32,701 bases of DNA from Prolixibacteraceae bacterium (GCA_017998095.1 JAGODU010000032.1:1-32701), one strand, 5' to 3'; positions 1-9,813 are shown, counted from the first letter of the stretch. Program-made: numbers and translations. The notes: a model not told the origin generated them from the letters alone.

Positions 1-1
1 A

Positions 2-103
2 AAAAAACTTACAATAAAGAAGAAATCTCCAAATTCTGTAAAACGAACAAAAAATAAAACAAAGAATTCGGTTTCCGGAAAATCAAATAAAACTGAAAAG
101 TAA
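2..103 (+). CDS. 3' end of an upstream gene, lysine-rich tail (partial)
   Basis: An open frame enters from the left edge and ends at TAA 101-103. Its 33 visible codons are rich in Lys, Ser, Thr and Asn (for example KKKSPNSVKRTKNKTKNS), like the disordered basic tails of some bacterial proteins. No domain can be identified. In some Bacteroidota a glycogen synthase gene precedes the glycogen phosphorylase gene, so a glgA tail is possible, but nothing here proves it. The 179 bases between this stop and glgP are very AT-rich and I see no clear promoter or terminator there. Confidence 0.45.
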   Translation, partial: KKLTIKKKSPNSVKRTKNKTKNSVSGKSNKTEK

Positions 104-282
104 AATCTTTTTGAATTTTATATCTCAATCAGTTATTTACTATAGTTTTTTAAAAAAAAATATTCATTTTGTCGAGGGAAAAAAATTAAGTTTTATTCTC
201 AATAAAAAAGTAAGAGAATAAAATACATTCTGATATAAAGATTCAGAAAAATTAGAAATTTCAGGTAATTAATAGTTGATAG

Positions 283-2850
283 ATGAAAGAAGGAATCAGA
301 TTTATAGAGAGACATTTCACTGCTAATCCCAGTTGGCAGAAGTTAATTGTAGAATCGAATTTACCTCAGAGTTTAGATCCTCTGAAAGAAATATCAAAGA
401 ATCTTTGGTGGACATGGAATTCAAAAGCAAGGGAGCTTTTTGAATACATAGATGCAGAGCTATGGGAAGAATCTGCACATAATCCGATTGTTCTTCTTGG
501 AGAAGTCAGCTATAGCAGATATCTGGAATTGGAAAATGATGAAGAGTTCAAGTACCGGCTTGACTGGGTTTATAATGAGTTAAAGAATTATCTGACAGAA
601 AGAAGTGTTCCCCAGAGCAATAAAATTGCATATTTCAGCATGGAATATGGATTGCATGACAGTTTGAAGATTTTTTCGGGAGGACTTGGAGTTCTTGCAG
701 GAGATTATTTAAAAGAAGCTTCCGATTCAAAGATGAACATGGTTGGAATCGGATTATTATACAGATTTGGATATTTTAAGCAGACATTAAATAACAGGGG
801 TGAACAGATAGCGAACTACGAAGCAGAGGAATTTTCAAAGATACCTGTTCAGCCGGTAATGATTGATGATAAATGGTTAACAATAAGTGTTGAATATCCG
901 GGAAGAAATTTATCTGCTAAGGTATGGCAGGTAGATGTAGGAAGTATAAAACTTTACCTTCTGGATGCTGATTTGGATAACAATCGTGAAGAAGACCGTT
1001 TTGTAACACATCATCTTTACGGAGGCAATAATGAAAACAGGCTTAAACAAGAAATTTTGCTTGGGTTTGGAGGAATCAGGGTATTAAATGCTCTTGGTTT
1101 TAATGCTGATGTTTATCATTGTAATGAAGGCCATGCTGCTTTCATTGGATTGGAAAGAATAAAGATGTTGATCCAAAACAACAATCTTACTTTTAACGAA
1201 GCAAAGGAAGTAGTAAAGACCTCAACACTATTTACAACACACACACCTGTACCAGCCGGGCATGATGCTTTTCATGTTGACTTGCTGAAATCATATTTAG
1301 GTCAACTACCTGAGATGATTCAGCTATCATGGGATGAATTTATTCAGTTTGGGAAAGCACTTCCAACAGAAGATCATTTTAATATGAGTTACCTCGCAGC
1401 CAACATGTCACAGAATATCAACGGAGTTAGCAAGCTTCATGGTGATGTAAGCAAGGAAATATTAAAAGAGCTATATCCGGGTTATTTGGCAGAGGAACTG
1501 CATATTGGATATGTAACCAACGGAGTACATTATTCAACATGGGCAGCAAAGGAGTGGAAAGATCTACACAAGAAATATTTTGGTCGCAATTTCCCTGAAT
1601 GTCAGAGTGACATGAAGGTCTGGCAAAAGATACAGGATGTACCTGATGAAGAAATTGCCAATACAAAACAAAAGCTTAAAATCAAGCTTATAGAATATAT
1701 AAAGCAACGTTTCGCAGACAACTGGATAACCAGAAATGAAAATCCTAAGTTGATTAACGAGGCATTAAGCCAGTTCAATCCTAATGCTTTGACAATAGGT
1801 TTTGCAAGACGATTTGCAACATACAAAAGAGCATACCTGTTATTCAAAAACCTTGAGAGGCTTAACGAGATAGTAAATCATCCCGAACATCCTGTACAGT
1901 TTATATTTGCAGGGAAGGCACACCCTGCTGACAAAGGAGGTCAGGATTTAATCAAGTATATAGTTGAGATTTCAAAAAGGCCTGAGTTCATTGGTAAAAT
2001 TATGTTTATTCAGAATTATGATATGAACCTTGCCAAGATGATGCTTCAGGGAGTTGATATATGGATGAACACTCCTACCCGACCATTAGAAGCATCCGGA
2101 ACCAGCGGGGAAAAAGGAGTAATGAACGGCACAGTACATTTTTCAGTTCTTGATGGCTGGTGGGTAGAAGGATACAAACCGGAAGCAGGATGGGCATTAC
2201 CAATGGAGCAATCGTTTGATGTTCCTGAATTCCAGGATGAACTTGATGCTGAAACGATTTATAATATTCTTGAACAGGAAATAGTGCCTGCTTATTATAA
2301 AAAGAACAAGAAAGGAGTATCTGAAGCCTGGGTTTCATTTGTTAAGAATACTATATCTGAGGTAGCTCCTAACTTCACTATGCGCCGTCAGCTCAATGAT
2401 TACATAGAAAAGTTTTATAACCCACAGACAGATCGGTATAGAATGCTTATTAAAGATGATTTTGCTGTAGCCAGGGAAATATCAGACTGGAAAGGAAAAA
2501 TTGCCGAAAAATGGGATGGTATTAAATTAATTGAAGCAACAATAGAACACGGAATTAACCATACATATAAGATAGGTGAAAGTCATCCTGCACAGGTTGT
2601 GCTTGACTTAAACGGATTGTCGAGTGATGAAGTAGGGGTTGAAATTGTAATTTCTGAAAAGACAGAAGAAAAAATTATTTTCATAGAAAAGCATGAGTTC
2701 AGCGTTTCGCAAGTTGAAGAAAATATCTGTACATATAAACTCGACCTGACAATAATGAATCCAGGAAATTATGGGTATGGACTAAGGGTGTTCCCAAAGA
2801 ACAAACTTCTTCCAAACCGATTTGATTTCAGGTATCTGCATTGGATTTAA
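283..2850 (+). CDS. glgP: Alpha-glucan (glycogen/maltodextrin) phosphorylase
   Basis: Cytoplasmic PLP enzyme that releases glucose-1-phosphate from the non-reducing ends of alpha-1,4-glucans. The 855-residue product belongs to the shorter GlgP type, with an N-terminal DUF3417-like region at about residues 20-120 (SLDPLKEISKNLWWTWNSKA). GGLGVLAGDYLKEASD follows at about 130-150. The PLP site lies in EASGTSGEKGVMNG, which aligns with the EASNTGNMKFMLNG block of muscle phosphorylase and places the PLP lysine at K611. There is no signal peptide. The gene stands alone between a short upstream tail and a regulator gene. It pairs functionally with the debranching pullulanase at 15682-17628. The start is the first ATG in frame and the N-terminus looks complete. 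Confidence 0.95.
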   Translation: MKEGIRFIERHFTANPSWQKLIVESNLPQSLDPLKEISKNLWWTWNSKARELFEYIDAELWEESAHNPIVLLGEVSYSRYLELENDEEFKYRLDWVYNELKNYLTERSVPQSNKIAYFSMEYGLHDSLKIFSGGLGVLAGDYLKEASDSKMNMVGIGLLYRFGYFKQTLNNRGEQIANYEAEEFSKIPVQPVMIDDKWLTISVEYPGRNLSAKVWQVDVGSIKLYLLDADLDNNREEDRFVTHHLYGGNNENRLKQEILLGFGGIRVLNALGFNADVYHCNEGHAAFIGLERIKMLIQNNNLTFNEAKEVVKTSTLFTTHTPVPAGHDAFHVDLLKSYLGQLPEMIQLSWDEFIQFGKALPTEDHFNMSYLAANMSQNINGVSKLHGDVSKEILKELYPGYLAEELHIGYVTNGVHYSTWAAKEWKDLHKKYFGRNFPECQSDMKVWQKIQDVPDEEIANTKQKLKIKLIEYIKQRFADNWITRNENPKLINEALSQFNPNALTIGFARRFATYKRAYLLFKNLERLNEIVNHPEHPVQFIFAGKAHPADKGGQDLIKYIVEISKRPEFIGKIMFIQNYDMNLAKMMLQGVDIWMNTPTRPLEASGTSGEKGVMNGTVHFSVLDGWWVEGYKPEAGWALPMEQSFDVPEFQDELDAETIYNILEQEIVPAYYKKNKKGVSEAWVSFVKNTISEVAPNFTMRRQLNDYIEKFYNPQTDRYRMLIKDDFAVAREISDWKGKIAEKWDGIKLIEATIEHGINHTYKIGESHPAQVVLDLNGLSSDEVGVEIVISEKTEEKIIFIEKHEFSVSQVEENICTYKLDLTIMNPGNYGYGLRVFPKNKLLPNRFDFRYLHWI

Positions 2851-2973
2851 AAGGGAGACAAAAATAGTCTGTAAATATTTGCATCTCTGATATATCGTAT
2901 TTGATTTTGTTGATTATATTAACAGAAAATAAAATTACTATTTTTGTTAACTAACATCTAATAATTAAATACA

Positions 2974-3549
2974 ATGCCGACAGTAAAAAATGTAGGAGAA
3001 AAGATACGACAGATCAGGGAATTAAAAAGAATTAATATTGAAGAACTGGCTGTCAGAAGTAATCTTGACCAGGAACAAATCATTCAGATAGAAGAGAATA
3101 AAATAATACCTTCTCTTGCACCACTAATCAAAATAGCCAGATCATTAGGTGTAAGATTGGGAACGTTTCTTGATGACACAGAGCAACTTGGCCCGGTAGT
3201 AACTCTTGCTGGTGAAAAAAACAAAGGTGCCAGTTTCTCAAATAAAAATATTAAAGCCCGTTCTCATATGGACTTCTTTCCACTTGCCAGCAATAAATCA
3301 GGCCGGCATATGGAACCATTTATAATTGATATCCAACCGGGAAATGTAAATGATTATATGCTTTCATCTCATGAGGGTGAAGAATTCATCTATGTACTTG
3401 AGGGAGCTATTGAAATAAACTATGGAAAAGACATATATGTTTTACAGGTGGGTGACAGTATTTATTATGACTCTGTCATCAACCATAATGTACATGTTTA
3501 TGCTGAGAAACCTGCTAAAATATTAGCAGTAGTATATGCCCCATTTTAA
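2974..3549 (+). CDS. XRE-family transcriptional regulator with C-terminal cupin domain
   Basis: 191 residues. An N-terminal Cro/C1-type helix-turn-helix occupies about residues 6-65 ([27 protein letters not shown]). A cupin_2 domain at about 110-190 contains [19 protein letters not shown] and the late [15 protein letters not shown] metal/ligand-site pattern. Such proteins sense a small metabolite through the cupin and repress neighbouring catabolic genes. The acyl-CoA synthetase gene begins 10 bases downstream on the same strand, so the two are probably cotranscribed and the regulator likely responds to a carboxylic acid or its CoA ester (inference). A possible -7 element TATTTTTG lies at 2939-2946, but I find no well-spaced -33 partner. 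Confidence 0.9.
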   Translation: MPTVKNVGEKIRQIRELKRINIEELAVRSNLDQEQIIQIEENKIIPSLAPLIKIARSLGVRLGTFLDDTEQLGPVVTLAGEKNKGASFSNKNIKARSHMDFFPLASNKSGRHMEPFIIDIQPGNVNDYMLSSHEGEEFIYVLEGAIEINYGKDIYVLQVGDSIYYDSVINHNVHVYAEKPAKILAVVYAPF

Positions 3550-3559
3550 AAGTAAAGCT

Positions 3560-5212
3560 ATGGAACTTATTGAAAATACCCTGGGAGGATTCCTGGAAAA
3601 ATGGGCATTTGAAACTCCTGATAAAGATTTCATGGTATATGCCGACAGAGGACTGAGATTTACATATAACGAATTTAACAAAAGAGTTGACTCTCTTGCA
3701 AAGGGCTTACTTTATCTTGGAATAGGCAAAGGAGATCATGTAGGTATTTGGGCTACTAACGTGCCTGATTGGCTTACTTTTACATTTGCCACTGCAAAAA
3801 TTGGTGCTGTTCTTGTCACGGTTAATACAAGTTACAAGTCGCATGAGTTGGAATATCTTATGGAGAATTCTGATCTGCATACAATATGTATAATTGATGG
3901 TTGGAGAGACAGTGATTATATTCAAATACTTAAGAACTTAGTACCTGAGCTTGCAACTTCCGAAAGAGGTTTTCTTAAGAGTGAGAAATTTCCTTATCTT
4001 AAGAATGTAGTATTTATAGGACCCGAGAAACACAGGGGAATGTATAATACTCAGGAATTAATTCTTCTGGGAGAACACATCGATGATTCGGAACTTGAAT
4101 TTGCTAAGCTGAACGTAAGTCCTTATGATGTAGTAAATATGCAGTATACATCAGGAACAACAGGTTTTCCAAAGGGTGTTATGCTTACTCATGTTAATAT
4201 ATTAAACAACGGCTATTGGATTGGAGAATGTCAGAAATTTACTGCTAAAGATGTATTATGCCTACCACCACCGTTATTCCATTGTTTTGGAATTGTACTT
4301 GGCATGATGGCAGTAATTACTCACGGTTGTACAGTAGTCATGATTGAATCATTTGATCCACTGCTTGTTCTGGCATCTGTAGAAAAAGAAAAGTGTACTG
4401 CTTTGTATGGTGTGCCAACTATGTTTATAGCAGAATTGAATCACTCTATGTTCGATATGTTTGATCTTTCGAGTTTGCGTACTGGTATAATGGCCGGTTC
4501 GCTTTGTCCTATTGAAACAATGAGGGCGGTAATCGAAAAGATGAATATGAAAGACATTACAATAGTATATGGTCTGACAGAAACATCACCGGGAATGACT
4601 CAATCGCATGCTGACGATTCACTTGAAGTAAAAGTTACAACTGTAGGCCGGGAATTACCGGGAATAGATGTAAAAGTTCTTGATCCTGAAACAGATGAAG
4701 AGGTGCCTGTTGGTGTACAAGGTGAAATGTGCTGCAGGGGCTACAATATAATGAAGGGATATTACAAAAATCCTGAAGCAACAGCAGCTATAATAGATAA
4801 AAACGGATTCTTGCATTCAGGAGATTTAGGTGTAAAAACACTTGAGGGCAATTTCAAGATAACGGGACGTATAAAAGACATGATTATCAGGGGTGGTGAA
4901 AACATTTACCCCCGAGAAATTGAGGAGTTTTTGTATTTAATGCCTGAAATAAGGGATGTACAGGTAGCCGGGATTACCAGTCCGAAATATGGAGAAGAAG
5001 TAGGTGCATTTATAATCTTTCATGAAGGAAAAAATCTTTCTGAAGAAGATATTAAAGATTATTGCAGAGGTAAAATATCCAGATTCAAGATTCCAAAATA
5101 TATTTTCTTCCTTAAAGAATTTCCAATGACAGCAAGCGGAAAGATTCAAAAATATAAGCTCAGAGAAATGGGCGTTGAACTTTTGAAAAAGCAAGGGATA
5201 ACTATTGTATAA
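3560..5212 (+). CDS. AMP-binding acyl-CoA synthetase (fatty-acid/carboxylate CoA ligase)
   Basis: ANL-superfamily enzyme activating a carboxylic acid to an acyl-adenylate and then to its CoA thioester. The P-loop-like A3 motif [16 protein letters not shown] is at about residues 195-210. The YGLTETSPG adenine-site motif, the HSGDLGV and [20 protein letters not shown] hinge, and the C-terminal [15 protein letters not shown] with the catalytic lysine are all present. At 550 residues it is full length. The frame is open from an ATG at 3536, which would overlap the regulator gene. I chose ATG 3560 because [16 protein letters not shown] begins like medium/long-chain acyl-CoA synthetases. The substrate chain length cannot be read from sequence. 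It probably forms an operon with the XRE-cupin gene and with the reductase 5 bases downstream. Confidence 0.92.
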   Translation: MELIENTLGGFLEKWAFETPDKDFMVYADRGLRFTYNEFNKRVDSLAKGLLYLGIGKGDHVGIWATNVPDWLTFTFATAKIGAVLVTVNTSYKSHELEYLMENSDLHTICIIDGWRDSDYIQILKNLVPELATSERGFLKSEKFPYLKNVVFIGPEKHRGMYNTQELILLGEHIDDSELEFAKLNVSPYDVVNMQYTSGTTGFPKGVMLTHVNILNNGYWIGECQKFTAKDVLCLPPPLFHCFGIVLGMMAVITHGCTVVMIESFDPLLVLASVEKEKCTALYGVPTMFIAELNHSMFDMFDLSSLRTGIMAGSLCPIETMRAVIEKMNMKDITIVYGLTETSPGMTQSHADDSLEVKVTTVGRELPGIDVKVLDPETDEEVPVGVQGEMCCRGYNIMKGYYKNPEATAAIIDKNGFLHSGDLGVKTLEGNFKITGRIKDMIIRGGENIYPREIEEFLYLMPEIRDVQVAGITSPKYGEEVGAFIIFHEGKNLSEEDIKDYCRGKISRFKIPKYIFFLKEFPMTASGKIQKYKLREMGVELLKKQGITIV

Positions 5213-5217
5213 ACATT

Positions 5218-6150
5218 ATGAAGATTTCAGTAATAGGGACTGGAGGCGTTGGAGGATATTTTGGCGGAAGACTTGCTCTTGCCGGCAATGATGTAACTTT
5301 CATTGCCAGGGGCAATCATCTTGACGCAATACAAAAGAATGGACTTATCGTAAAAAGCATAAAAGGAGATTTCGAAATCAATCCTGTAAAAGCAACTAAT
5401 GATTTCAACTGTGTTAAAGATTCAGATTTGATTATTGTATGTACTAAAGCATGGCAGGTAAAAGAAATAGCAGAAAAGATCGCCCCTCTTATTAATGAAG
5501 AAACAATTATTCTGCCTACTCAAAATGGAGTGCTGGCATATGATGAACTTATTGAATATATACCAAAGAAAAATGTTCTCGGGGGATTATGCAGGACTTT
5601 CTGTAAAATAGAAAGTCCTGGCGTAATATCGCACATGGGGCTTGACCCTACTATCGTTTTTGGAGAGATCGACAATAGGATTACTGAAAGGATTTCAAGA
5701 CTCAATAAGCTATTCAACGAAGCCGGAATAACAAACATTGTTGCAAAAGACATTAAGGCAGAGCTTTGGAAGAAATTCATAATGATATGCTCCAGTGCCC
5801 TTCTTGTTGTAACTAATACCAATTACGGTGAACTAAGGACTTCCTCCGAAACGCGTACTCTGGTAAATGAATTGTACGAAGAAATTTATAATGTTGCTAT
5901 AGCAGCAGGTGTAAATCTTTCTCCTGAAATTGTTGAAAAGACAATGCAGAACCTCGATACTTATCCACCTGATTCAACATCATCACTTACGAGGGATGTA
6001 AGGGAAGGCAGACCTTCAGAAATAGAATATCAAAACGGAACAGTTGTTAAACTTGGAATTAAGTATGGGGTAGCAACCCCGGTTAACAGGTTTGTTTATT
6101 ATTGTATAAAACCTTTGGAAGAAAAAGCAAGAAGACCAAAGTCTATTTAA
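5218..6150 (+). CDS. panE: Ketopantoate reductase family protein (2-dehydropantoate 2-reductase)
   Basis: NADPH-dependent reductase of the ApbA/PanE family. The PanE reaction converts 2-dehydropantoate to pantoate for coenzyme A synthesis. The 310-residue length is normal. The N-terminal Rossmann motif is ISVIGTGGVGGYFGGRLA (residues 3-20). KAELWKKFI near residue 180 carries the family lysine, and the C-terminal ApbA_C domain includes DSTSSLTRDVREGRPSEIEY. The start is 5 bases after the acyl-CoA synthetase stop, suggesting cotranscription. The family has many paralogues, so assignment to pantothenate synthesis rather than reduction of another 2-oxoacid is likely but not certain, and the neighbours do not settle it. 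Confidence 0.82.
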   Translation: MKISVIGTGGVGGYFGGRLALAGNDVTFIARGNHLDAIQKNGLIVKSIKGDFEINPVKATNDFNCVKDSDLIIVCTKAWQVKEIAEKIAPLINEETIILPTQNGVLAYDELIEYIPKKNVLGGLCRTFCKIESPGVISHMGLDPTIVFGEIDNRITERISRLNKLFNEAGITNIVAKDIKAELWKKFIMICSSALLVVTNTNYGELRTSSETRTLVNELYEEIYNVAIAAGVNLSPEIVEKTMQNLDTYPPDSTSSLTRDVREGRPSEIEYQNGTVVKLGIKYGVATPVNRFVYYCIKPLEEKARRPKSI

Positions 6151-6155
6151 TTTTA

Positions 6156-6163
6156 TATCTTTG
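6156..6163 (+). promoter_or_regulatory. Promoter -7 element of the queC operon
   Basis: TATCTTTG matches the Bacteroidota -7 consensus TAnnTTTG exactly. It lies just past the panE stop and 11 bases before the riboswitch aptamer, so transcription would start near the first aptamer base. A good -33 TTTG at the right spacing is not obvious. Confidence 0.6.
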
Positions 6164-6173
6164 CAAAAATAAA

Positions 6174-6214
6174 AAGACAGTTCGTAACCATCCTGTCTAT
6201 AAACAAAACTAAGG
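6174..6214 (+). promoter_or_regulatory. preQ1-I riboswitch controlling queC translation
   Basis: Stem P1 is AGACAG (6175-6180) paired with CTGTCT (6193-6198). The 12-base loop TTCGTAACCATC (6181-6192) is followed by the A-rich tail TATAAACAAAACTAAGG. This matches the known preQ1-I architecture: a short hairpin whose loop forms a pseudoknot with a 3' tail ending in the SD. The loop (TTCGTAACC) and tail closely resemble the Thermoanaerobacter tengcongensis aptamer as I remember it. The tail AAGG (6211-6214) is the SD of queC, two bases before its ATG at 6217. Binding of preQ1 would therefore hide the ribosome site and shut off queC-queE-queF when precursor is plentiful. Confidence 0.88.
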
Positions 6215-6216
6215 AA

Positions 6217-6885
6217 ATGAAGAAAGCAATTGTTTTACTCTCCGGGGGGCTGGATTCTACAGTCGTTATACATCTGGCAAAAAGCAAAGGATTTGAAGTT
6301 TATGCTCTTTCATTTAATTATGGACAAAAACATAATAAAGAGCTTGAATGTGCTATTAAAACTGCTAAAGATACCGGGGTAAAAGATCACAAAATCATAG
6401 ATTTAAAACTAAATCTTTGGGGAGGTAGCTCGTTGACTGATAATTCAATGAACATTGAAGATGGAAATATTTCTGCTAATGAAATACCACTTACTTATGT
6501 TCCGGCACGTAATATGGTTTTTCTTTCAATTGCAGCATCTTATGCAGAAGCAATAGGATCGCAGGATATATTCATTGGAGTCAGCCAGGTTGATTATTCC
6601 GGATACGTTGACTGCCGTGAAGAGTTCATCAAATCGATGGAAAACACTATAAACCTTGGAACAGTTATGGGAGCAGAAATGAACAAGAAAATTACTATTC
6701 ATGCTCCATTCCTTTTCAAGACTAAGTCAGAGGAAATACTTATAGGTGAAGAGCTGGGGGTTGACTGGAGCAATACCTGGAGTTGTTATAGGGGTGGCGA
6801 AAAACCATGTGGAAAATGTGACAGTTGTCTGCTTAGAAAGAATGCATTTGAAGAAGCAGGAGTTACGGATACATCGCTCATATAA
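6217..6885 (+). CDS. queC: 7-cyano-7-deazaguanine synthase QueC
   Basis: ATP-dependent cytoplasmic enzyme converting 7-carboxy-7-deazaguanine to preQ0 in queuosine synthesis. 222 residues, the usual length. The PP-loop motif SGGLDS is at residues 9-14. Four zinc-ligand cysteines sit near the C-terminus at C190, C198, C201 and C204 ([16 protein letters not shown]). The gene is first in the queC-queE-queF operon and is preceded by a preQ1-I riboswitch whose tail supplies its SD. The start ATG follows AAGG by two bases, one of the few clear SD arrangements in the window. Confidence 0.97.
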   Translation: MKKAIVLLSGGLDSTVVIHLAKSKGFEVYALSFNYGQKHNKELECAIKTAKDTGVKDHKIIDLKLNLWGGSSLTDNSMNIEDGNISANEIPLTYVPARNMVFLSIAASYAEAIGSQDIFIGVSQVDYSGYVDCREEFIKSMENTINLGTVMGAEMNKKITIHAPFLFKTKSEEILIGEELGVDWSNTWSCYRGGEKPCGKCDSCLLRKNAFEEAGVTDTSLI

Positions 6886-6914
6886 TTTCTCATTATAGAA
6901 CACTCAATACAATA

Positions 6915-7781
6915 ATGGATAAGAAATATATATTACTTGCTCCTGAAGCTATTTTTCCAATCACAAAGAACGATAAAGGAATAACAATTAATAATACTCC
7001 TTCTACCGGATTTAAGATTTCCGGCACAATACAAGGAGAAGGGAAAATGGCGGGGATACCTGTTCTATTCATTCGTACTTCAAGATGCAATTTAAGATGT
7101 ATATGGAATCTTCCTGATGGTCAGGTTAGTATGTGTGACACTCCATATACTTCTTTTGATATTGCCAATGAATTGAAATTATCAGTTGAAAAGCTGAAGA
7201 AAATAATTCTCAATAATCTTGGGAATATTAACCATCTTGTAATTTCAGGAGGAGAGCCACTTTTGCAATCTGAAAATATAAGCTTTTTAATTTCTGAGCT
7301 GGATAAAGAACGAAAGATCCATTATTCTGTTGAGACCAACGGTACTATTTATAATGAAAAGTTGATTGAAAAAATTGATTTCTTCAGTATTTCACCAAAG
7401 CTTAAAAATTCAGTACCCACAATTGAAAAAATAAAGAAACAGAATATCACTGTAAATTCAGATATTGATTATCTTGAAAAGATAAGATTAAATACTGATG
7501 TAATTCAATCAATTATTGATCATTGCAGAGAAAACAAGGATAAAGATTTTCAACTTAAATTTGTAGTACAAAACCACGATGAAATAAAAGAAATAGAAGA
7601 TTCTTTTCTATCCCGTCTTAGCGGATGGAAACCAGACGACATTGTTTTAATGCCTTTGGGAAGTACTCCCGAAGAATTAAAACAAACAAGAATGCTTACA
7701 GTTGAATTGGCAATAGAAAGAGGATGGAGATTTAGCCCTCGCTTACAAATAAATTATTTTGGGGGAATTGCCGGTGTATAA
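6915..7781 (+). CDS. queE: 7-carboxy-7-deazaguanine synthase QueE (radical SAM), atypical cluster spacing
   Basis: Radical SAM enzyme that rearranges 6-carboxytetrahydropterin to 7-carboxy-7-deazaguanine (CDG). 288 residues, longer than many QueE proteins. The [4Fe-4S]-ligating cysteines are C58, C62 and C74 in a CX3CX11C pattern, ending with the family CDT motif. The usual pattern is CX3CX2C, so there is a 9-residue insertion between the second and third cysteines. The SAM-binding GGEP is at residues 112-115. The N-terminal GTIQGEGKMAGIPVLFIRTSRCNL is typical of QueE substrate and cofactor binding. It lies between queC and queF, which supports the assignment. QueD, which makes its substrate, is not in this window. 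Confidence 0.92.
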   Translation: MDKKYILLAPEAIFPITKNDKGITINNTPSTGFKISGTIQGEGKMAGIPVLFIRTSRCNLRCIWNLPDGQVSMCDTPYTSFDIANELKLSVEKLKKIILNNLGNINHLVISGGEPLLQSENISFLISELDKERKIHYSVETNGTIYNEKLIEKIDFFSISPKLKNSVPTIEKIKKQNITVNSDIDYLEKIRLNTDVIQSIIDHCRENKDKDFQLKFVVQNHDEIKEIEDSFLSRLSGWKPDDIVLMPLGSTPEELKQTRMLTVELAIERGWRFSPRLQINYFGGIAGV

Positions 7782-7803
7782 AAATTTTAAATTCAAAAGG
7801 AAT

Positions 7804-8676
7804 ATGCAAATTGAATCAACACATTTGGGAAAGCAAAGCAGTTATCCAAAGCATTATGACCCTTCTGTTCTTGTTGCTGTTCCAAGAATTCTGAACCGCC
7901 AATTATATAGTATTGACAATGACAATCTTAATTTCACTGGAGTTGATGTCTGGCATGCTTATGAATTCAGTTTTTTATTGAAATCAGGATTACCAATTGC
8001 AGGATTATTGAAAATAGTATATTCTGCAGAAAGTGAGTTCTTAATTGAAAGCAAATCCCTCAAGCTGTATCTTAATTCATTTAACATGGATAAATACGGA
8101 TTATCTGCTGAAGAAGGAATACATGAAGTTTTAACTGTTATTATCAAAGATCTGTCGACTATACTTAAAACGGAAGTAAAAGCACACTATTTTGATTTTA
8201 CTAAACGTAAAAAACAAGATGATTTTTCAGGATACTTAATTTTAGAAAATAGTGATGATTTAAAATCCGTAACTTTTAATGATTATTTTGAAAATACTAA
8301 CTACCTAGATGAATCAACATCTTCAGGAAAAATAAAATGGGGTTCTCATCTTTTAAGAAGCAATTGCAAGATAACACTTCAACCAGACTGGGGTTCAGTT
8401 TTTATACAAATGCAAGGTGAAAAATTACCTACAAAGAATGGATTACTTAAATATATTATATCATTAAGAAATGAAAATCATTTTCATGAAGAAATATGCG
8501 AAATGATATTTACAAGATTAATTAATATCTACAATCCCTCAGAATTAACAGTTTCATGCCTTTATACCCGAAGAGGCGGAATAGACATTAATCCTGTCAG
8601 ATCAATGAAAAGGAATGATATTCCTATGCATTTGAAGAATCATAAGGTGCTTACAAAAATGGAATTCAGACAATAA
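7804..8676 (+). CDS. queF: NADPH-dependent 7-cyano-7-deazaguanine reductase QueF
   Basis: Reduces the nitrile of preQ0 to the aminomethyl group of preQ1. The 290-residue protein is of the long, tandem T-fold type found in E. coli (282 residues). The catalytic cysteine C188 and aspartate D195 lie in SNCKITLQPDWGS. ESKSLKLYLNSFN (about residues 82-94) is the NADPH-binding block, HFHEE (226-230) provides the substrate glutamate, and YTRRGGIDINP is near the C-terminus. An upstream in-frame ATG at 7759 would overlap queE by 23 bases. I prefer ATG 7804 because homology begins around ESTHLGKQSSY. It is last in the que operon and converges with the efflux operon on the other strand. Confidence 0.95.
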   Translation: MQIESTHLGKQSSYPKHYDPSVLVAVPRILNRQLYSIDNDNLNFTGVDVWHAYEFSFLLKSGLPIAGLLKIVYSAESEFLIESKSLKLYLNSFNMDKYGLSAEEGIHEVLTVIIKDLSTILKTEVKAHYFDFTKRKKQDDFSGYLILENSDDLKSVTFNDYFENTNYLDESTSSGKIKWGSHLLRSNCKITLQPDWGSVFIQMQGEKLPTKNGLLKYIISLRNENHFHEEICEMIFTRLINIYNPSELTVSCLYTRRGGIDINPVRSMKRNDIPMHLKNHKVLTKMEFRQ

Positions 8677-8697
8677 GTCCATAAAAAAACTTTCAGT

Positions 8698-9813
8698 TTA
8701 ATTTGATTTCTTCCTATAGCTTAAAACTGCCCAACCGTTAAAGAAAACTGCAAATCCAATTAAAGCAAATAACTCAGTAAATAATTCTGTCAATAAACTT
8801 CCTTTAAGATATATCATTCGTATAGCTTGAATAATATATTTCAAAGGACTTAAATAGCTTAAAACCTGTGCCCATTTTGGCATGTTATTAACTGAAGTGT
8901 ACAGTCCACTGATAAATATAAAAGTGAGCACAAAGAAAAACATCATAAACATTGCTTGCTGCATGTTTCGGGCATAATTGGAAATAACAAGACCAAAACC
9001 TGAAATTGCTAAAACAAATACTGATACAAAAAGATATATATTTATCAGACTTCCCTCCGGACTGAATCCATAGAACAGCCATGCTACAAGCATACTGACA
9101 TTAAGAACGACAAAACAAACCACCCAGAATGGTATTAACTTTGCAAGAATAAAGTCAAACTTTCGAATGGGAGTAACATTGATTTGATCAATAGTCCCGT
9201 TTTCTTTTTCACCAACAATATTTAAAGCAGGAATAAAACCACCTACTATAGCAAGAATCATTACGAGCAAGGCAGGAATCATAAAAACAAAATACTCAAG
9301 TGAAGGGTTAAACCAAAAGCGGGGAATTACAGATACTCCAAGACCTGATAATTGTTTATTGTTAAGACCTTTTTCATTAATTATTTCATAGCTGAAATCA
9401 TTTACAATAGACATAAGATATGAGCTACCCAAACCTCCTTTAACTCCGCTGACTGCATTTGATGAAATCAAAACCTTTGATTGATTTTCTTTTTCAATGT
9501 TTCTTTCAAAATTTGGTTGAATTTCAAGAATCAAATCAGCATTATTATCTTCAATATTCTCAAATGCCAAATTATAATTATCAGAAAGACCTGTAAGCCG
9601 GAAATATCCTGATGAAGTAATTTTATTTATCAGCCTGTTTGAATATGAACTCTTATCGTGGTCAATAATATGAAGATTAAGATTTTTAATTTCGAAATTC
9701 GCAACTAGAGGAAAAATCAACATTGCCATAAATGGTAAAACAACAGAAATCTTAGGCAGAAATTTATTTCTGAAAAACTGTTTAAACTCTTTCTCCAAAA
9801 GATACTTTAACAT
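8698..9813 (-). CDS. ABC-2 type transporter permease (YbhR-like)
   Basis: 371-residue inner-membrane subunit of the efflux transporter. It has one N-terminal membrane segment (about residues 20-40, ISVVLPFMAMLIFPLVANF) and a soluble region of about 130 residues. Five or more C-terminal membrane segments follow from about residue 170 to 365, with GEKENGTIDQINVTPI before the core helices as in ABC2_membrane_3 proteins. It is last in the tolC-hlyD-ATPase-ATPase-permease-permease operon and starts 20 bases after the sister permease. It probably forms a heterodimer with that protein, as YbhR does with YbhS in E. coli (inference from organisation). Confidence 0.9.
   Translation of the reverse strand: MLKYLLEKEFKQFFRNKFLPKISVVLPFMAMLIFPLVANFEIKNLNLHIIDHDKSSYSNRLINKITSSGYFRLTGLSDNYNLAFENIEDNNADLILEIQPNFERNIEKENQSKVLISSNAVSGVKGGLGSSYLMSIVNDFSYEIINEKGLNNKQLSGLGVSVIPRFWFNPSLEYFVFMIPALLVMILAIVGGFIPALNIVGEKENGTIDQINVTPIRKFDFILAKLIPFWVVCFVVLNVSMLVAWLFYGFSPEGSLINIYLFVSVFVLAISGFGLVISNYARNMQQAMFMMFFFVLTFIFISGLYTSVNNMPKWAQVLSYLSPLKYIIQAIRMIYLKGSLLTELFTELFALIGFAVFFNGWAVLSYRKKSN

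Noticed and set aside
7759..7803. N-terminal extension of queF from ATG 7759
   Set aside because: It would overlap the end of queE by 23 bases, and homology to QueF begins just after ATG 7804.
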